Positions 1-8,370 of a stretch of 63,065 bases of DNA are shown in pieces. Position 1 is the first letter of the stretch. Every line of letters starts with the position of its first letter. The notes under the pieces were generated by a model, which was not told where the DNA came from, ran no database searches, and was given only the letters and a program-made list of their open reading frames with translations. Source of the DNA: Clostridia bacterium (lineage in GTDB: Bacteria; Bacillota; Clostridia; UMGS1840); assembly GCA_017936745.1 (NCBI GenBank), contig JAGBEY010000011.1, positions 72,498-135,562 on the forward strand, given 5' to 3'. The position numbers and the translations under genes were made by a program.

Positions 1-83
1 CATAATCCGCAGTAATACCCGCGGAACAGATTATAGTCGCACACGCGGAGCAAATCCTTATGTGCCGTGACATATCCAAACAT
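1..83 (-). CDS. DUF5685 family protein, N-terminal fragment (runs off the window)
   Basis: Reading the minus strand from ATG at 83 gives about 27 residues beginning MFGYVTAHKDLLRV and ending RGYYCGL, with a GGAG ribosome site about 8 nt upstream. A start MFGYV followed by a YCGLC-like cysteine motif is the typical beginning of the DUF5685 family of Firmicutes, whose function is not known. Only the N-terminus is present and the rest lies to the left of the window. It is downstream of proS on the same strand but separated from it by a terminator hairpin, so it is probably transcribed separately. Confidence 0.6.
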   Translation of the reverse strand, partial: MFGYVTAHKDLLRVCDYNLFRGYYCGL

Positions 84-167
84 AAAAATACTCCAATATT
101 GTTTACAGCATAATATATATTTTATCATATGTTTGTGAATTTTTCAAGTAGAAAGAGAAAAATATGG

Positions 168-199
168 AAAAAGCTCACCCGGCAGAGGTGAGCTTTTTT
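168..199 (-). terminator. Rho-independent terminator after proS
   Basis: A 12-bp stem (AAAAAGCTCACC at 168-179 and GGTGAGCTTTTT at 187-198) with a 7-nt loop is flanked by A/T runs on both sides, so it can work in either direction. It sits just past the proS stop codon. Confidence 0.85.
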
Positions 200-204
200 G
201 ACTT

Positions 205-1635
205 TTAGTATGCTTTGCCCCAGTATAACATTTTTTTGGCAGGTTTTCCGCAGCATACACATTTATCGGAAATTTCTTCCTGTTCAAAGGGAATACAACG
301 GCTGGTGACTGTGGTTTCTTCTTTGATTTTAATTTCACACGCTTCATCCCCACACCACATCGCTTTGATAAAGCCGGGTTTGTTTTGCACAATATCCTTT
401 AATTCGTCAAAGTCTCTTGCCACAGAGGTGGTTTCTTCTCTGTGTGCCATTGCTTTTTGGAACAGAGCATCCTGAATGGTGGTGAGCATTTCTTTGACTT
501 CATTTGCGATGTTATCCAAAGATACCACTTTCTTTTCGCGGGTATCACGGCGTACAAGTACAGCTTGATTATTCTCAATATCCTTAGGACCAAGTTCGAT
601 TCTCAGCGGTACACCTTTCATTTCGTATTCCGCAAATTTCCATCCGGGAGATTTGTCGCTGTCGTCAATTTTCACAGTGAAATCTGAAAGCATTTCTTTT
701 ACTTCACGGCATTTTTCCAACACACCGTCTTTATGCTGAGCAATGGGGATTAACGCCACCTGAATGGGAGCAATATTGGGAGGAAGCACCAGACCGGAAT
801 CATCACCGTGTACCATAATAATAGCACCGATTAAGCGGGTGGAAACACCCCAGGAGGTCTGATGAACATTGGCTAATTTGTTATCTTTTCCGGTAAATTC
901 AATGCCGAAAGCTTTTGCAAAGCCGTCTCCAAAGTTGTGAGAAGTTCCGCTCTGAAGAGCCTTACCGTCGTGCATTAAGCTTTCAATCGTATAGGTTGCA
1001 ACCGCACCTGCAAATTTTTCCTTATCGGTTTTTTGCCCTTTTACTACGGGAATTGCCAGGTATTTTTCGCAGAAATCAGCATATACGTTCAGCATACGGA
1101 TGGTTTCTTCCTGTGCTTCTTCTGCGGTAGCGTGAGCGGTGTGACCCTCCTGCCATAAAAACTCGCAGGAACGCAGGAACGGACGGGTGGTTTTTTCCCA
1201 TCTTACCACGGAGCACCACTGATTGTAGAGCTTGGGTAAATCTCTGTAAGATTCGATAATGTTGGCATAGTGGTCGCAGAATAAGGTTTCACTGGTGGGG
1301 CGCACGCAAAGCCGTTCGGTAAGCTTTTCATTTCCACCGTGTGTGACCCAGGCAACTTCGGGTGCAAAGCCTTCTACATGGTCTTTTTCTTTGTTTAACA
1401 GGCTTTCGGGAATAAACATGGGCATATAAACATTTTCGTGACCGGTTTCCTTGAATTTCTGATTTAATACTTTCTGGATATTTTCCCAGATGGCATAGCC
1501 GTAGGGACGGATAATCATACAACCTCTTACGGAGGAGTAGTCAATCAAGTCTGCTTTTTTCACAATGTCGGTATACCATTTTGCAAAATCTACATCCATA
1601 GATGTGATTTCTGTTACTAATTTTTTGTCCTGCAT
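205..1635 (-). CDS. proS: Prolyl-tRNA synthetase (short, archaeal/eukaryote-like type)
   Basis: A 476-residue class II aminoacyl-tRNA synthetase that charges tRNA-Pro in the cytoplasm. The class II catalytic core is clear: [13 protein letters not shown], the motif 2 segment [20 protein letters not shown], and a motif 3 region around [20 protein letters not shown]. The C-terminus carries a Cys4 zinc-type cluster (CGDEAC, then SRC and CVCC) and ends in ...GKAY, the usual signature of the short ProS type that lacks the bacterial INS editing domain. It begins 17 bp after the PpiC gene, so the two are probably co-transcribed from the promoter at about 3010-3038. Lacking the INS domain, the cell may depend on a free-standing editing factor such as the YbaK protein encoded at 9338. 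Confidence 0.95.
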   Translation of the reverse strand: MQDKKLVTEITSMDVDFAKWYTDIVKKADLIDYSSVRGCMIIRPYGYAIWENIQKVLNQKFKETGHENVYMPMFIPESLLNKEKDHVEGFAPEVAWVTHGGNEKLTERLCVRPTSETLFCDHYANIIESYRDLPKLYNQWCSVVRWEKTTRPFLRSCEFLWQEGHTAHATAEEAQEETIRMLNVYADFCEKYLAIPVVKGQKTDKEKFAGAVATYTIESLMHDGKALQSGTSHNFGDGFAKAFGIEFTGKDNKLANVHQTSWGVSTRLIGAIIMVHGDDSGLVLPPNIAPIQVALIPIAQHKDGVLEKCREVKEMLSDFTVKIDDSDKSPGWKFAEYEMKGVPLRIELGPKDIENNQAVLVRRDTREKKVVSLDNIANEVKEMLTTIQDALFQKAMAHREETTSVARDFDELKDIVQNKPGFIKAMWCGDEACEIKIKEETTVTSRCIPFEQEEISDKCVCCGKPAKKMLYWGKAY

Positions 1636-1652
1636 GATTCTATATTCCTTTC

Positions 1653-2969
1653 TTATTTTTCTAAACTATCGCGGTTGAGCACCGTGTTGACATTAGCAAA
1701 AGCAATTTGCAAATCCTTGCGGAACTGTGCTTGTGCATAAGCCAGATGCAATTCGTCTCTTATTTCCGTATAGGGAACTCCGTTTTCGTAATCTGCAACC
1801 TTCAGGATAATGTGATAACCGTATTGAGATTCCACAATCTCCGAAAGTTCTCCTTTCTTTAAGGGGAGAGCACCTTCGTAAAATTCAGTTACCATATCGC
1901 CTTCTCTGAATAAATAACCATCGGGATAGGCATTGGAGCCGGGATCCTGGGAATGTTCTGCCATCAGTTTATCAAAATCGGATGGGTTTTTCTGAAGCTT
2001 TTTCAGCAGTTCTTCTGCTTTTTTCAAACCGCTGTCATCCTGGGTTTTTGGAATTAAAATATGTTTTGCTTTCATCCAGTGACCGTTTTTATAGGGGGTG
2101 CTTGCAAGCTGTGCAGACAATTCTTCTTCCGAGGGAGAGTAGTATGCCATTGCATTTTCGTCATTGATTTCATACTGATAGAAAATATATTTTAATAAAG
2201 TATTTTTAACGAGGTCTCGATCGGAAAGATTCAGTGTATCCAGAAATGCATCCATTTTGTTGGTTTCGTAAAAGCTCTGGAAATTTTTATCGCCGACAAT
2301 TTTATCTCCTAAAATTGCACCTGCCTTCAGGTAGGTCAGCTCTTGCTCTGCTATTTCGGAAGACATAGCATTACCGCCAATAGCATGCATTATAAATGTC
2401 CGTGCATCCTGATATTGTTCTTTTGTCAGCATTTGACCGTCATAGTAGAACGCATCATTTTCGCCAAAGGTAACATAGTCCGGTGAATAAATTTTCACCA
2501 CACCGTTGGAGGTTCCCTCGTAAACGTGACAATTCATCACATTCCGGAAGAAAGACAGGGGAACATAGGTGCGGTCGCGAAACAAAAAGTGGGGAGTTTC
2601 AAAAGCTACTCCGTTTACACGAATGGTTAATTCATCCATATATGCGACAAAGCTGCATGCTTTTGGTACCGGAGGAGCTTGATATTCCATTTTTTTAAGG
2701 ACAGGGTCCTGTAATATTGTTGCGGTAAGATCAATGCTTCTGTCGTCGTTCCAGATGATTTGATAGCCAAAGCCCTCGTTAACTGCTCTCAGCGGAACAT
2801 ACAGAGTGTCGCCAACCAGATAGCTTACTTCATCCATATAAGTACCATTGACAGAGATGTATACAGCATATTGATAAGCGGATATTTTTTCTTCTCTTGC
2901 AGCTGCCGGCAAACTGAACAGCATGACTGCAAGTAAAGCCAAAGCTATAATTTGTTTTATTTTTCTCAT
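1653..2969 (-). CDS. Secreted PpiC-type peptidyl-prolyl isomerase with copper-amine-oxidase-like stalk domains
   Basis: 438 residues. A signal peptide ([24 protein letters not shown]) is followed by two repeats of the copper amine oxidase N-terminal-like domain, seen as [25 protein letters not shown] (about 40-65) and [24 protein letters not shown] (about 112-135). Residues about 300-395 form a parvulin/rotamase domain ([32 protein letters not shown]), as in PrsA/SurA folding factors. Its likely job is prolyl isomerisation of exported proteins at the cell surface. There is no obvious lipobox Cys, so it may be released or wall-associated through the stalk domain. The start has a GGGAGG ribosome site. 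First gene of a two-gene unit with proS. Confidence 0.85.
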   Translation of the reverse strand: MRKIKQIIALALLAVMLFSLPAAAREEKISAYQYAVYISVNGTYMDEVSYLVGDTLYVPLRAVNEGFGYQIIWNDDRSIDLTATILQDPVLKKMEYQAPPVPKACSFVAYMDELTIRVNGVAFETPHFLFRDRTYVPLSFFRNVMNCHVYEGTSNGVVKIYSPDYVTFGENDAFYYDGQMLTKEQYQDARTFIMHAIGGNAMSSEIAEQELTYLKAGAILGDKIVGDKNFQSFYETNKMDAFLDTLNLSDRDLVKNTLLKYIFYQYEINDENAMAYYSPSEEELSAQLASTPYKNGHWMKAKHILIPKTQDDSGLKKAEELLKKLQKNPSDFDKLMAEHSQDPGSNAYPDGYLFREGDMVTEFYEGALPLKKGELSEIVESQYGYHIILKVADYENGVPYTEIRDELHLAYAQAQFRKDLQIAFANVNTVLNRDSLEK

Positions 2970-3009
2970 AAAATTGTGATACCTCCCAAAAGATTATTTT
3001 AACTAAATT

Positions 3010-3038
3010 AGTATAGCAGATTTTTTTTTGTTTGTCTA
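3010..3038 (-). promoter_or_regulatory. Sigma-A-type promoter for ppiC-proS
   Basis: On the minus strand a TAGACA -35 box (3033-3038) and a TATACT -10 box (3010-3015) are separated by exactly 17 bp, about 40 bp upstream of the ppiC start. Confidence 0.65.
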
Positions 3039-3072
3039 TAGCTTGAGGGAAACATTTTGCATATTTTTTTAC

Positions 3073-3108
3073 AAAAACAGGCTGCGGCATACCGCCACAG
3101 CCTGTTTT
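3073..3108 (-). terminator. Rho-independent terminator after the class II aldolase gene
   Basis: An 11-bp stem (AAAACAGGCTG at 3074-3084 and CAGCCTGTTTT at 3098-3108) followed on the minus strand by a T-rich stretch. It lies just downstream of the aldolase stop codon. Confidence 0.85.
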
Positions 3109-3127
3109 GAAATTTTTTTGTGTAATT

Positions 3128-3967
3128 TTACGCTTTGCCGCTGGAACCAAAGAGAATCATTTTTTCTCTTACAATTTCCTGAACGGATTTTTTTGCAACC
3201 TGCAAAGCAATTTCAAAGTTGGTGTTTTCGTTGAAAGCAAAGGTATAAGCACGATGAGCTGCCAGACACATTTCGGTACAGATATTTACTTTTCTGATAC
3301 CGTTTTTAATGGTATTTCTGAAGTCATCATCGCTTAAGCCGGAACCACCGTGGAGAACCAGGGGTTTTTCAGCAATGTCATAAATATCTTTTAATCTGCC
3401 GATATCCAGCTTCGGTTTCACTTTGTACTGACCGTGAGCAGTACCGATTGCAACAGCCAGAGCATCAATGTCTGCACGGCGGATAAAATCGTTAACCTGG
3501 TCTACATTGGTATACATCGCTTCGTGACCGTCATCAGCACCGCCTTCTGCACCGCCAACGTGACCAAGCTCTGCTTCCACACTTACGCCTAATGCATGCG
3601 CAATTTTAGAAATTTCTTTGGTGTTTGCAATGTTTTCTTCGTAGGGTAAAGCACTGCCGTCATACATTACGGAAGTAAAGCCGCCTTTCATAGCGGTTAA
3701 GATTTTTTTGTAATTGGTACCGTGGTCAAAATGTAAGCAAACGGGAACGGTTGCTTCTTTTGCAATTTTATTCATGATATGGCAAGCATAATCAAAGGGG
3801 ATGACCGGAAGATGCACTTCTGCAACACCCAAAATGATGGGGGAGCGTTCTTCTTCTGCGGCATCAATAATCCCTCTTGCCATTTCCAGGTTCAGCATGT
3901 TGAACAAGCCGACACCGTATTTCTTTTGTTCGGCATCTTTTAAGATTTCTTCTAAGGTTACCAGCAT
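3128..3967 (-). CDS. Class II (zinc) ketose-bisphosphate aldolase, FbaA/GatY-like
   Basis: 279 residues. It cleaves fructose-1,6- or tagatose-1,6-bisphosphate to DHAP and glyceraldehyde-3-phosphate in the cytoplasm. Class II landmarks are present: LHFDHG (catalytic Asp and zinc His, about residue 80), EAELGHVGG (about 130), a zinc His in AIGTAHGQYK (about 178), LVLHGGSGL (phosphate-binding Gly loop, about 206) and KVNICTEM (about 230). The length matches the short GatY/KbaY/Fba group. Sequence alone does not separate a fructose from a tagatose substrate. It is monocistronic, with its own promoter and terminator. DHAP made by the BMC-associated aldolase at 12530 would enter glycolysis at this enzyme's level. 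Confidence 0.88.
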   Translation of the reverse strand: MLVTLEEILKDAEQKKYGVGLFNMLNLEMARGIIDAAEEERSPIILGVAEVHLPVIPFDYACHIMNKIAKEATVPVCLHFDHGTNYKKILTAMKGGFTSVMYDGSALPYEENIANTKEISKIAHALGVSVEAELGHVGGAEGGADDGHEAMYTNVDQVNDFIRRADIDALAVAIGTAHGQYKVKPKLDIGRLKDIYDIAEKPLVLHGGSGLSDDDFRNTIKNGIRKVNICTEMCLAAHRAYTFAFNENTNFEIALQVAKKSVQEIVREKMILFGSSGKA

Positions 3968-4064
3968 TTTTTAAAATCTCCTATCTATATAATATGAAAA
4001 TAATAAACCATGGGATGTCCGACATTGATTGCCAAAATATGCCTATTTTTCATAAAGCGTTTTT

Positions 4065-4093
4065 ATTATAACATACCTCTTTTGAAAATGCAA
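4065..4093 (-). promoter_or_regulatory. Promoter of the class II ketose-bisphosphate aldolase gene
   Basis: Minus-strand TTGCAT (-35, 4088-4093) and TATAAT (-10, 4065-4070) with a 17-bp spacer, about 100 bp upstream of the aldolase ATG. Confidence 0.75.
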
Positions 4094-4095
4094 GA

Positions 4096-4165
4096 GGAAA
4101 AACAAAAAAAATCAAAAAAATCAAAAGAAAACAAAAATAATCAAAAAAATTCAAAAAACATCTTT
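4096..4165. repeat. Phased A-tract / AATCAAAA-like repeat block upstream of the aldolase promoter
   Basis: About 70 bp of almost pure A with C interruptions, containing repeated ATCAAAA and ATTCAAAA units. It lies immediately upstream of the -35 box at 4088-4093, the position expected for an UP element, intrinsic bend or DeoR-type operator. The rest of the 3968-4395 gap holds an 8-bp-stem hairpin (TGCAGAAA at 4200-4207 with TTTCTGCA at 4216-4223) of no evident role and the divergent promoter at 4310; I see no gene. Confidence 0.4.
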
Positions 4166-4309
4166 TCAAGAAAGAGGGGATGAATTGATTTTTTTCGAAT
4201 GCAGAAAATCATCGCTTTCTGCAGTTTATGGTGAGAGTGTAACAAAAATTGATAGTACCGTAGTTTTCGTCATTAGAATAAAAAAATAAAAGAAATTTGT
4301 CAAAAACTC

Positions 4310-4338
4310 TTGCATCGTACCTTGGGATACGTTATATT
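4310..4338 (+). promoter_or_regulatory. Promoter of the VanY-like carboxypeptidase gene
   Basis: TTGCAT (4310-4315), 17-bp spacer, TATATT (4333-4338). The boxes lie inside any upstream extension of the frame, which supports a translation start at 4396. Confidence 0.65.
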
Positions 4339-4395
4339 ATTAGGAAAGACATCACGATTTTATCATTTATCGAACGAAACTATGGAGTAGGAATT

Positions 4396-5595
4396 ATGAA
4401 AAAAACAGTTGCTATCATTATAATATGTACTATGTTTCTCACAACATTTTCTTGTGTTGGGGTGTATGGTCAAAAGAGCGATATTCAATCCGGCTTTGAA
4501 ATCGTATTGAATGGAGTTAAAACCGATTACAACTCTGTGATTCACGGTCAAACACACTGTGTTCCGATGAGAGGCATTTTTGAAACAATGGGGGCGTCTG
4601 TGTTTTACAGAAGTCGGGACCATAAAATATTGGTATTGACACGTGACGGCGATATCATTGAGCATATCATCGGCGATGTTACGATGACAATGAACGGAGC
4701 AGAACAAGTGTTTGAACATCCGTCTGTTTTAGAAAATAATGAAGCATATATTCCGATTGACATGGTGTCCGAAGCTCTTTGTCCGGATGAAATTTCTTAC
4801 GACAACCGTCAATTATCAATACAAAAATATCTGTTTATGAGTGATTATCACAAGATGATTCAAGAGGTATTAGATGTATGTAAGGACAGTAATTTTTATC
4901 CGGAACAATTTCAAAGATACATAAATTATCATATTAAAATGCCTGCTTATACGGTTCGGGAGGCTGTTTTCAGAGTCAATTTGGGATTAGATTATCCTTT
5001 TTATGAAAATGTAACTACAATTGGACAGCCTTATGATCTGTTAGTATTGGTTAATAAATACAACCAGTTGCCGTCGGACTTTGAGCAGTATAATCTTGTT
5101 AATATGAACAGAGCCTATACGGCGAGTGACGCAAAGCAGTATTTACTTGCCGGTGTGGCATACGAAAAATATATTGAAATGGCAGATGCCGCAAGAAATG
5201 ACGGTCTTTCTATGAGAGTTGTTTCGACATACAGAACAGAAAACTATCAGAGAAGTTTATACAATAATAAGGTAAGGGCAACCGGAAAAGTGAACGCTGA
5301 TAATTATTCTGCAAGGCCCGGGTTTTCCGAACATCAGACCGGCTTGGCAGTCGATATCAATTCTACGAGAGGCTCGTTTGAATATACGGCAGAATTCAGA
5401 TGGTTACAACAGCATGCACACGAGTATGGATTTATTTTAAGATATCCCAAAGGGAAGGAATGGATTACGGGATATTCATATGAGCCGTGGCATTACAGAT
5501 ACGTTGGTGTCGATGCTGCAAAGATAATTTATGAAGAAGGTATCACCTATGAAGAATACTACGCTAAGTATGTGTCGGTAAACGAATTCAGATAA
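4396..5595 (+). CDS. Secreted D-alanyl-D-alanine carboxypeptidase (VanY/M15B) with a copper-amine-oxidase-like domain
   Basis: 399 residues from the ATG at 4396, which has a GGAG site 8 nt upstream and opens with a signal peptide (MKKTVAIIIICTMFLTTF). Residues about 30-130 are a copper amine oxidase N-like domain (VLNGVKTDYNSVIHGQ, HCVPMRGIFETMGA, and EAYIPIDMVSEAL). The C-terminal ~170 residues are an M15B zinc carboxypeptidase: STYRTENYQRSLYN, SEHQTGLAVDI (SxHxxGxAxD zinc motif) and EPWHYRYVG (third zinc ligand). It probably trims the terminal D-Ala of peptidoglycan stem peptides outside the membrane. No vanR/S-type genes are adjacent, so a glycopeptide resistance role is not implied. Confidence 0.88.
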   Translation: MKKTVAIIIICTMFLTTFSCVGVYGQKSDIQSGFEIVLNGVKTDYNSVIHGQTHCVPMRGIFETMGASVFYRSRDHKILVLTRDGDIIEHIIGDVTMTMNGAEQVFEHPSVLENNEAYIPIDMVSEALCPDEISYDNRQLSIQKYLFMSDYHKMIQEVLDVCKDSNFYPEQFQRYINYHIKMPAYTVREAVFRVNLGLDYPFYENVTTIGQPYDLLVLVNKYNQLPSDFEQYNLVNMNRAYTASDAKQYLLAGVAYEKYIEMADAARNDGLSMRVVSTYRTENYQRSLYNNKVRATGKVNADNYSARPGFSEHQTGLAVDINSTRGSFEYTAEFRWLQQHAHEYGFILRYPKGKEWITGYSYEPWHYRYVGVDAAKIIYEEGITYEEYYAKYVSVNEFR

Positions 5596-5637
5596 AAAAA
5601 GGAAGCATTCCTCATTTATGGAGTGCTTCCTTTTTTT
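5594..5637. terminator. Bidirectional terminator between vanY-like gene and thiT
   Basis: A GGAAGCA...TGCTTCC stem with flanking A7 and T7 runs between two converging genes. Confidence 0.85.
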
Positions 5638-5638
5638 G

Positions 5639-6202
5639 CTATGCAGCGATTTGTTTCTTCACAATATCCATCCTGCAAATCAGGGTGGTTGTAATGGTGG
5701 TAATGATAATTTCCGGTATCATATAACTTCCGTTATAAACCAGGGAATAAACAAGAACAGATTGTCCTTCCGGAGCATAAACTCCCCAAATTAAAAGACC
5801 GGAAAGGATATGGCATACGTAGCGAAGCAATGTTACCAAAAAAGCAGCCAAAGGAATTGAAAATGTCTTTTTCCCGGTGAAGCGGTAAAAGAATCCGGAA
5901 AGCCCCAATGCTCCGAATGCAATGATGTAATCCAACAATACAACCAGGAGAAAATTCAGAAAAGTTTGAGTTGGTGGGGGGTAAAAACCAAATATCATTT
6001 GAATGATGGCATAGGTGAAAGAAATTGCCAGCCCCCATTTCAGGTCAAATAAAATTCCGGCAAGTACGATGGGAGTCATAGAGGCAAGGGTAATGCTTCC
6101 GCCTTGCAGCCAGGGAGCCGGTATCACCTTTGATACCCACATTAAAACAGTTGCCAGTGCAACGAAAAGTGCACCGGTGGTTAATTTTTTTGTTGTTGTC
6201 AT
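5639..6202 (-). CDS. thiT: Energy-coupling-factor thiamine transporter substrate-binding subunit ThiT
   Basis: 187 residues from the ATG at 6202 (GGAG site upstream). It is an S component of an ECF transporter that binds thiamine in the membrane and works with the shared EcfA/A'/T module encoded elsewhere. About six hydrophobic segments are visible. The family signatures are present: TTGALFVALATVL near the N-terminus, LQGGSITLASMTPIVL (about 32-47, the loop near the substrate site), and RYVCHILSGLLIWG (about 122-135). A TPP riboswitch and terminator immediately upstream confirm the substrate. Longer upstream starts would run through the riboswitch and are rejected. Confidence 0.95.
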   Translation of the reverse strand: MTTTKKLTTGALFVALATVLMWVSKVIPAPWLQGGSITLASMTPIVLAGILFDLKWGLAISFTYAIIQMIFGFYPPPTQTFLNFLLVVLLDYIIAFGALGLSGFFYRFTGKKTFSIPLAAFLVTLLRYVCHILSGLLIWGVYAPEGQSVLVYSLVYNGSYMIPEIIITTITTTLICRMDIVKKQIAA

Positions 6203-6241
6203 TTCATTACTCCTTTCAGAATGTGAAAAGAATAATACCAA

Positions 6242-6273
6242 TAAAAAAGCCCGAATCAAAAGTGTGACTCGGA
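6242..6273 (-). terminator. Riboswitch-controlled intrinsic terminator
   Basis: On the minus strand CCGAGTC pairs with GATTCGG (one G-U) and is followed by GCTTTTTT. It lies between the TPP aptamer and thiT, as expected for transcription attenuation when TPP is bound. Confidence 0.8.
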
Positions 6274-6292
6274 CAAAAAGAAAAACAAATAT

Positions 6293-6377
6293 TTTCCCTA
6301 CGTTGGCATTATCCAAATCAGGTTACGGGTCCAAGTGCAACACACTTAATCTCAGCCAACTTACGGTCAGCACCCCA
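6293..6377 (-). promoter_or_regulatory. TPP riboswitch (THI element)
   Basis: Minus-strand sequence contains the conserved parts in order: GGGGTGC, GGCTGAGA, a variable arm, ACCTGAT, and GGATAATGCCA followed by CGTAGGGAA. This is the canonical thiamine pyrophosphate aptamer. With the terminator at 6242-6273 it should switch off thiT when TPP is plentiful. Confidence 0.95.
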
Positions 6378-6496
6378 AAATGTTAAATTGGTATTTCGAA
6401 ATACAAGTTGATTATACAACTAAAGTAAGAAATTGTCAAGTATTTTTATAAAAAATGAAAAAAGAGAACATATTCTTCAGTTTTTTTGTACTTTAC

Positions 6497-6525
6497 TTGC
6501 ATTTTGAAGATTTTTATGCTACAAT
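6497..6525 (+). promoter_or_regulatory. Promoter of the first Gfo/Idh/MocA gene
   Basis: TTGCAT (6497-6502), 17-bp spacer, TACAAT (6520-6525), about 100 bp upstream of the ATG at 6627. The rest of the 6378-6496 stretch shows nothing further. Confidence 0.65.
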
Positions 6526-6626
6526 ATGCGAGAAGAAAGTTGTCATAGATACAAAATCGGAACAAACGGAAAAAATTTCCGTCATATATACCAATAGAGT
6601 AAGTGAAAAAAAAGGAGAACCTATTT

Positions 6627-7904
6627 ATGAAACAATTGTCACTCATTTTAATCGGTGGTGGTGACCGTGGCAGCAGTTATCTGAAATATCTGGAAAAGCA
6701 TCCGGAAAAGTTCAGATTGGTTGGAATTGCAGAACCAATAAAAGAAAAGAGAGAATATCTGAGAGACCTGTATAATGTGCCGGCGGAGCAATGTTTTGCA
6801 AGCTATGAAGAAATTTTATCATTGCCTAAATTTGCCGATATTGCTATGATTTGTACTCAGGATAAAATGCACTTTGAGCCGACGTTGATGGCTATGGATA
6901 AAAAATACGATTTATTGCTGGAAAAACCGATTTCTGTTTCTCCTGAGGAGTGTTACAAAATGTATCGGGCGGCAAAAGATGCAGGGGTGAAAAGTGTAGT
7001 TTGCCATGTGCTTCGGTACACACCGTTTTATAAAGCAATCAAAAAATTTATATCCGACGGCAATATTGGAGAAATTATGAATATCGTTCATACTGAAGGT
7101 GTGGGAAATGTTCATATCAGTCATAGTTATGTAAGAGGGAATTGGAGAAAAGAATCTGAGTCATCTCCCATGCTTTTGGCAAAATGCTGTCACGATACCG
7201 ATTTGCTTCAGTGGTTAATTGGTGAACTTTGTACCAAAGTGCAGTCAGTAGGAACACTTTCTTATTTTTGTGAGAAAAATAAACCTGAGGGTGCTCCAAA
7301 ACGTTGTCTGGATGGTTGCCCGCATAAAGACACCTGCTATTATTATGCACCGGATTTATACCGGTTGAATACTGCAGAGGTTCAGCATTTCAGAGCGATT
7401 GTTGCTAATAAATTCAACCCCACGGATGAAGAATTGGACAAAGCTTTAAAGACTTCTCCTTATGGAAGATGTGTGTATCAGTGTGATAATGATGTGGTGG
7501 ACCATCAGATTGTGAATATGCAATTTGGGGCAGACAAATACGCAAGCCTTACGATGTCCGGCTTTAACAAAGGCGGAAGAGTGACCACTATTATGGGAAC
7601 CAAAGGGGAACTTCGTGCAGATATGGAAGAACAGTCTGTTACGTTCTATAGTTTTGAAACCCACGAAACCACTTCGGTTTATCAATCGGAAGAAGGGTTT
7701 GACCAGACTATTGCAGGTGGTCACGGCGGCGGTGATATGGGAATTATGGAAGACCTCTATGATTACCTTGCACTGAATCAGCCATCGGATTCGATTTCGG
7801 ATTTGGAGGTTTCTTGTATGAGCCATTTGATTTGTTTTGCAGCAGAAGAAGCCCGTAAAAAAGGAATTACAATGGATATGGACGAATACATGAAACGGTT
7901 TTAA
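6627..7904 (+). CDS. Gfo/Idh/MocA family NAD(P)-dependent oxidoreductase with a Cys-rich insert
   Basis: 425 residues from the ATG at 6627 (AAAGGAG site). The N-terminal Rossmann fold has the GxGxxG-like segment LILIGGGDRGSSYL, and EKPIS marks the end of the nucleotide domain with its conserved Lys. The C-terminal half is the usual sugar-dehydrogenase alpha/beta domain. An insert at about 226-245 carries Cys-Xn-Cys motifs (RCLDGCPHKDTC), a variation seen in some family members that could bind metal. Members oxidise or reduce sugars, inositols and glycosides; the substrate here is not identifiable. It has its own promoter and precedes nfeD by 34 bp. Confidence 0.8.
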   Translation: MKQLSLILIGGGDRGSSYLKYLEKHPEKFRLVGIAEPIKEKREYLRDLYNVPAEQCFASYEEILSLPKFADIAMICTQDKMHFEPTLMAMDKKYDLLLEKPISVSPEECYKMYRAAKDAGVKSVVCHVLRYTPFYKAIKKFISDGNIGEIMNIVHTEGVGNVHISHSYVRGNWRKESESSPMLLAKCCHDTDLLQWLIGELCTKVQSVGTLSYFCEKNKPEGAPKRCLDGCPHKDTCYYYAPDLYRLNTAEVQHFRAIVANKFNPTDEELDKALKTSPYGRCVYQCDNDVVDHQIVNMQFGADKYASLTMSGFNKGGRVTTIMGTKGELRADMEEQSVTFYSFETHETTSVYQSEEGFDQTIAGGHGGGDMGIMEDLYDYLALNQPSDSISDLEVSCMSHLICFAAEEARKKGITMDMDEYMKRF

Positions 7905-7938
7905 TTTATATATCCTGTAAGATAAGGAGAAGTGTGCT

Positions 7939-8370
7939 ATGTATCTATGGTATTTGTTGGCATTTGTTTTGTTTTTGGTGATAGAACTGTTAAGCTATAA
8001 TCTTGTCACGATATGGCTTGCGGCATCCGCACTTCTTACCGGAATATATGCTTACTTTTTTCCGGAACAGATTGTGGTTCATCTTTTTATTTTTCTTGTG
8101 ATATCCATTATTCTGATTGCACTGACCAAACCTTTGGTGAACAAGTTGAAAATTGCGACAGAAAAAACCAATGCCGACCGCCTGATTGGGATGGAAGGTA
8201 TTGTTTTAGAGGAAATCAACCCCATTGAGGGAACAGGTCAGGTAAAAGTATCGGGGCAGATTTGGTCTGCCAAATCCGAGCAGGGTGCGATATCCGAAGA
8301 AACCTCTGTAATTGTGAAAAAAATTGAAGGCGTTAAATTAGTTGTGGAAGCGAAAGGAGAAAACTTATGA
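7939..8370 (+). CDS. NfeD-like membrane protein
   Basis: 143 residues: two or three N-terminal transmembrane helices (up to about residue 70) followed by an OB-fold NfeD domain (NADRLIGMEGIVLEEINPIEGTGQVKVSGQIWSA). NfeD proteins are encoded with SPFH/stomatin proteins and help assemble membrane microdomains. The stop overlaps the next gene's ATG by 4 bp, so the two are translationally coupled. Confidence 0.88.
   Translation: MYLWYLLAFVLFLVIELLSYNLVTIWLAASALLTGIYAYFFPEQIVVHLFIFLVISIILIALTKPLVNKLKIATEKTNADRLIGMEGIVLEEINPIEGTGQVKVSGQIWSAKSEQGAISEETSVIVKKIEGVKLVVEAKGENL

Noticed and set aside
4297..4395. Upstream extension of the VanY-like protein
   Set aside because: It overlaps the promoter boxes at 4310-4338; the ATG at 4396 begins a signal peptide and has a ribosome site.
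6203..6316. Upstream extension of ThiT to an ATG at 6316
   Set aside because: It would translate through the terminator and the 3' end of the TPP aptamer; the ATG at 6202 has a proper ribosome site and matches the family start.
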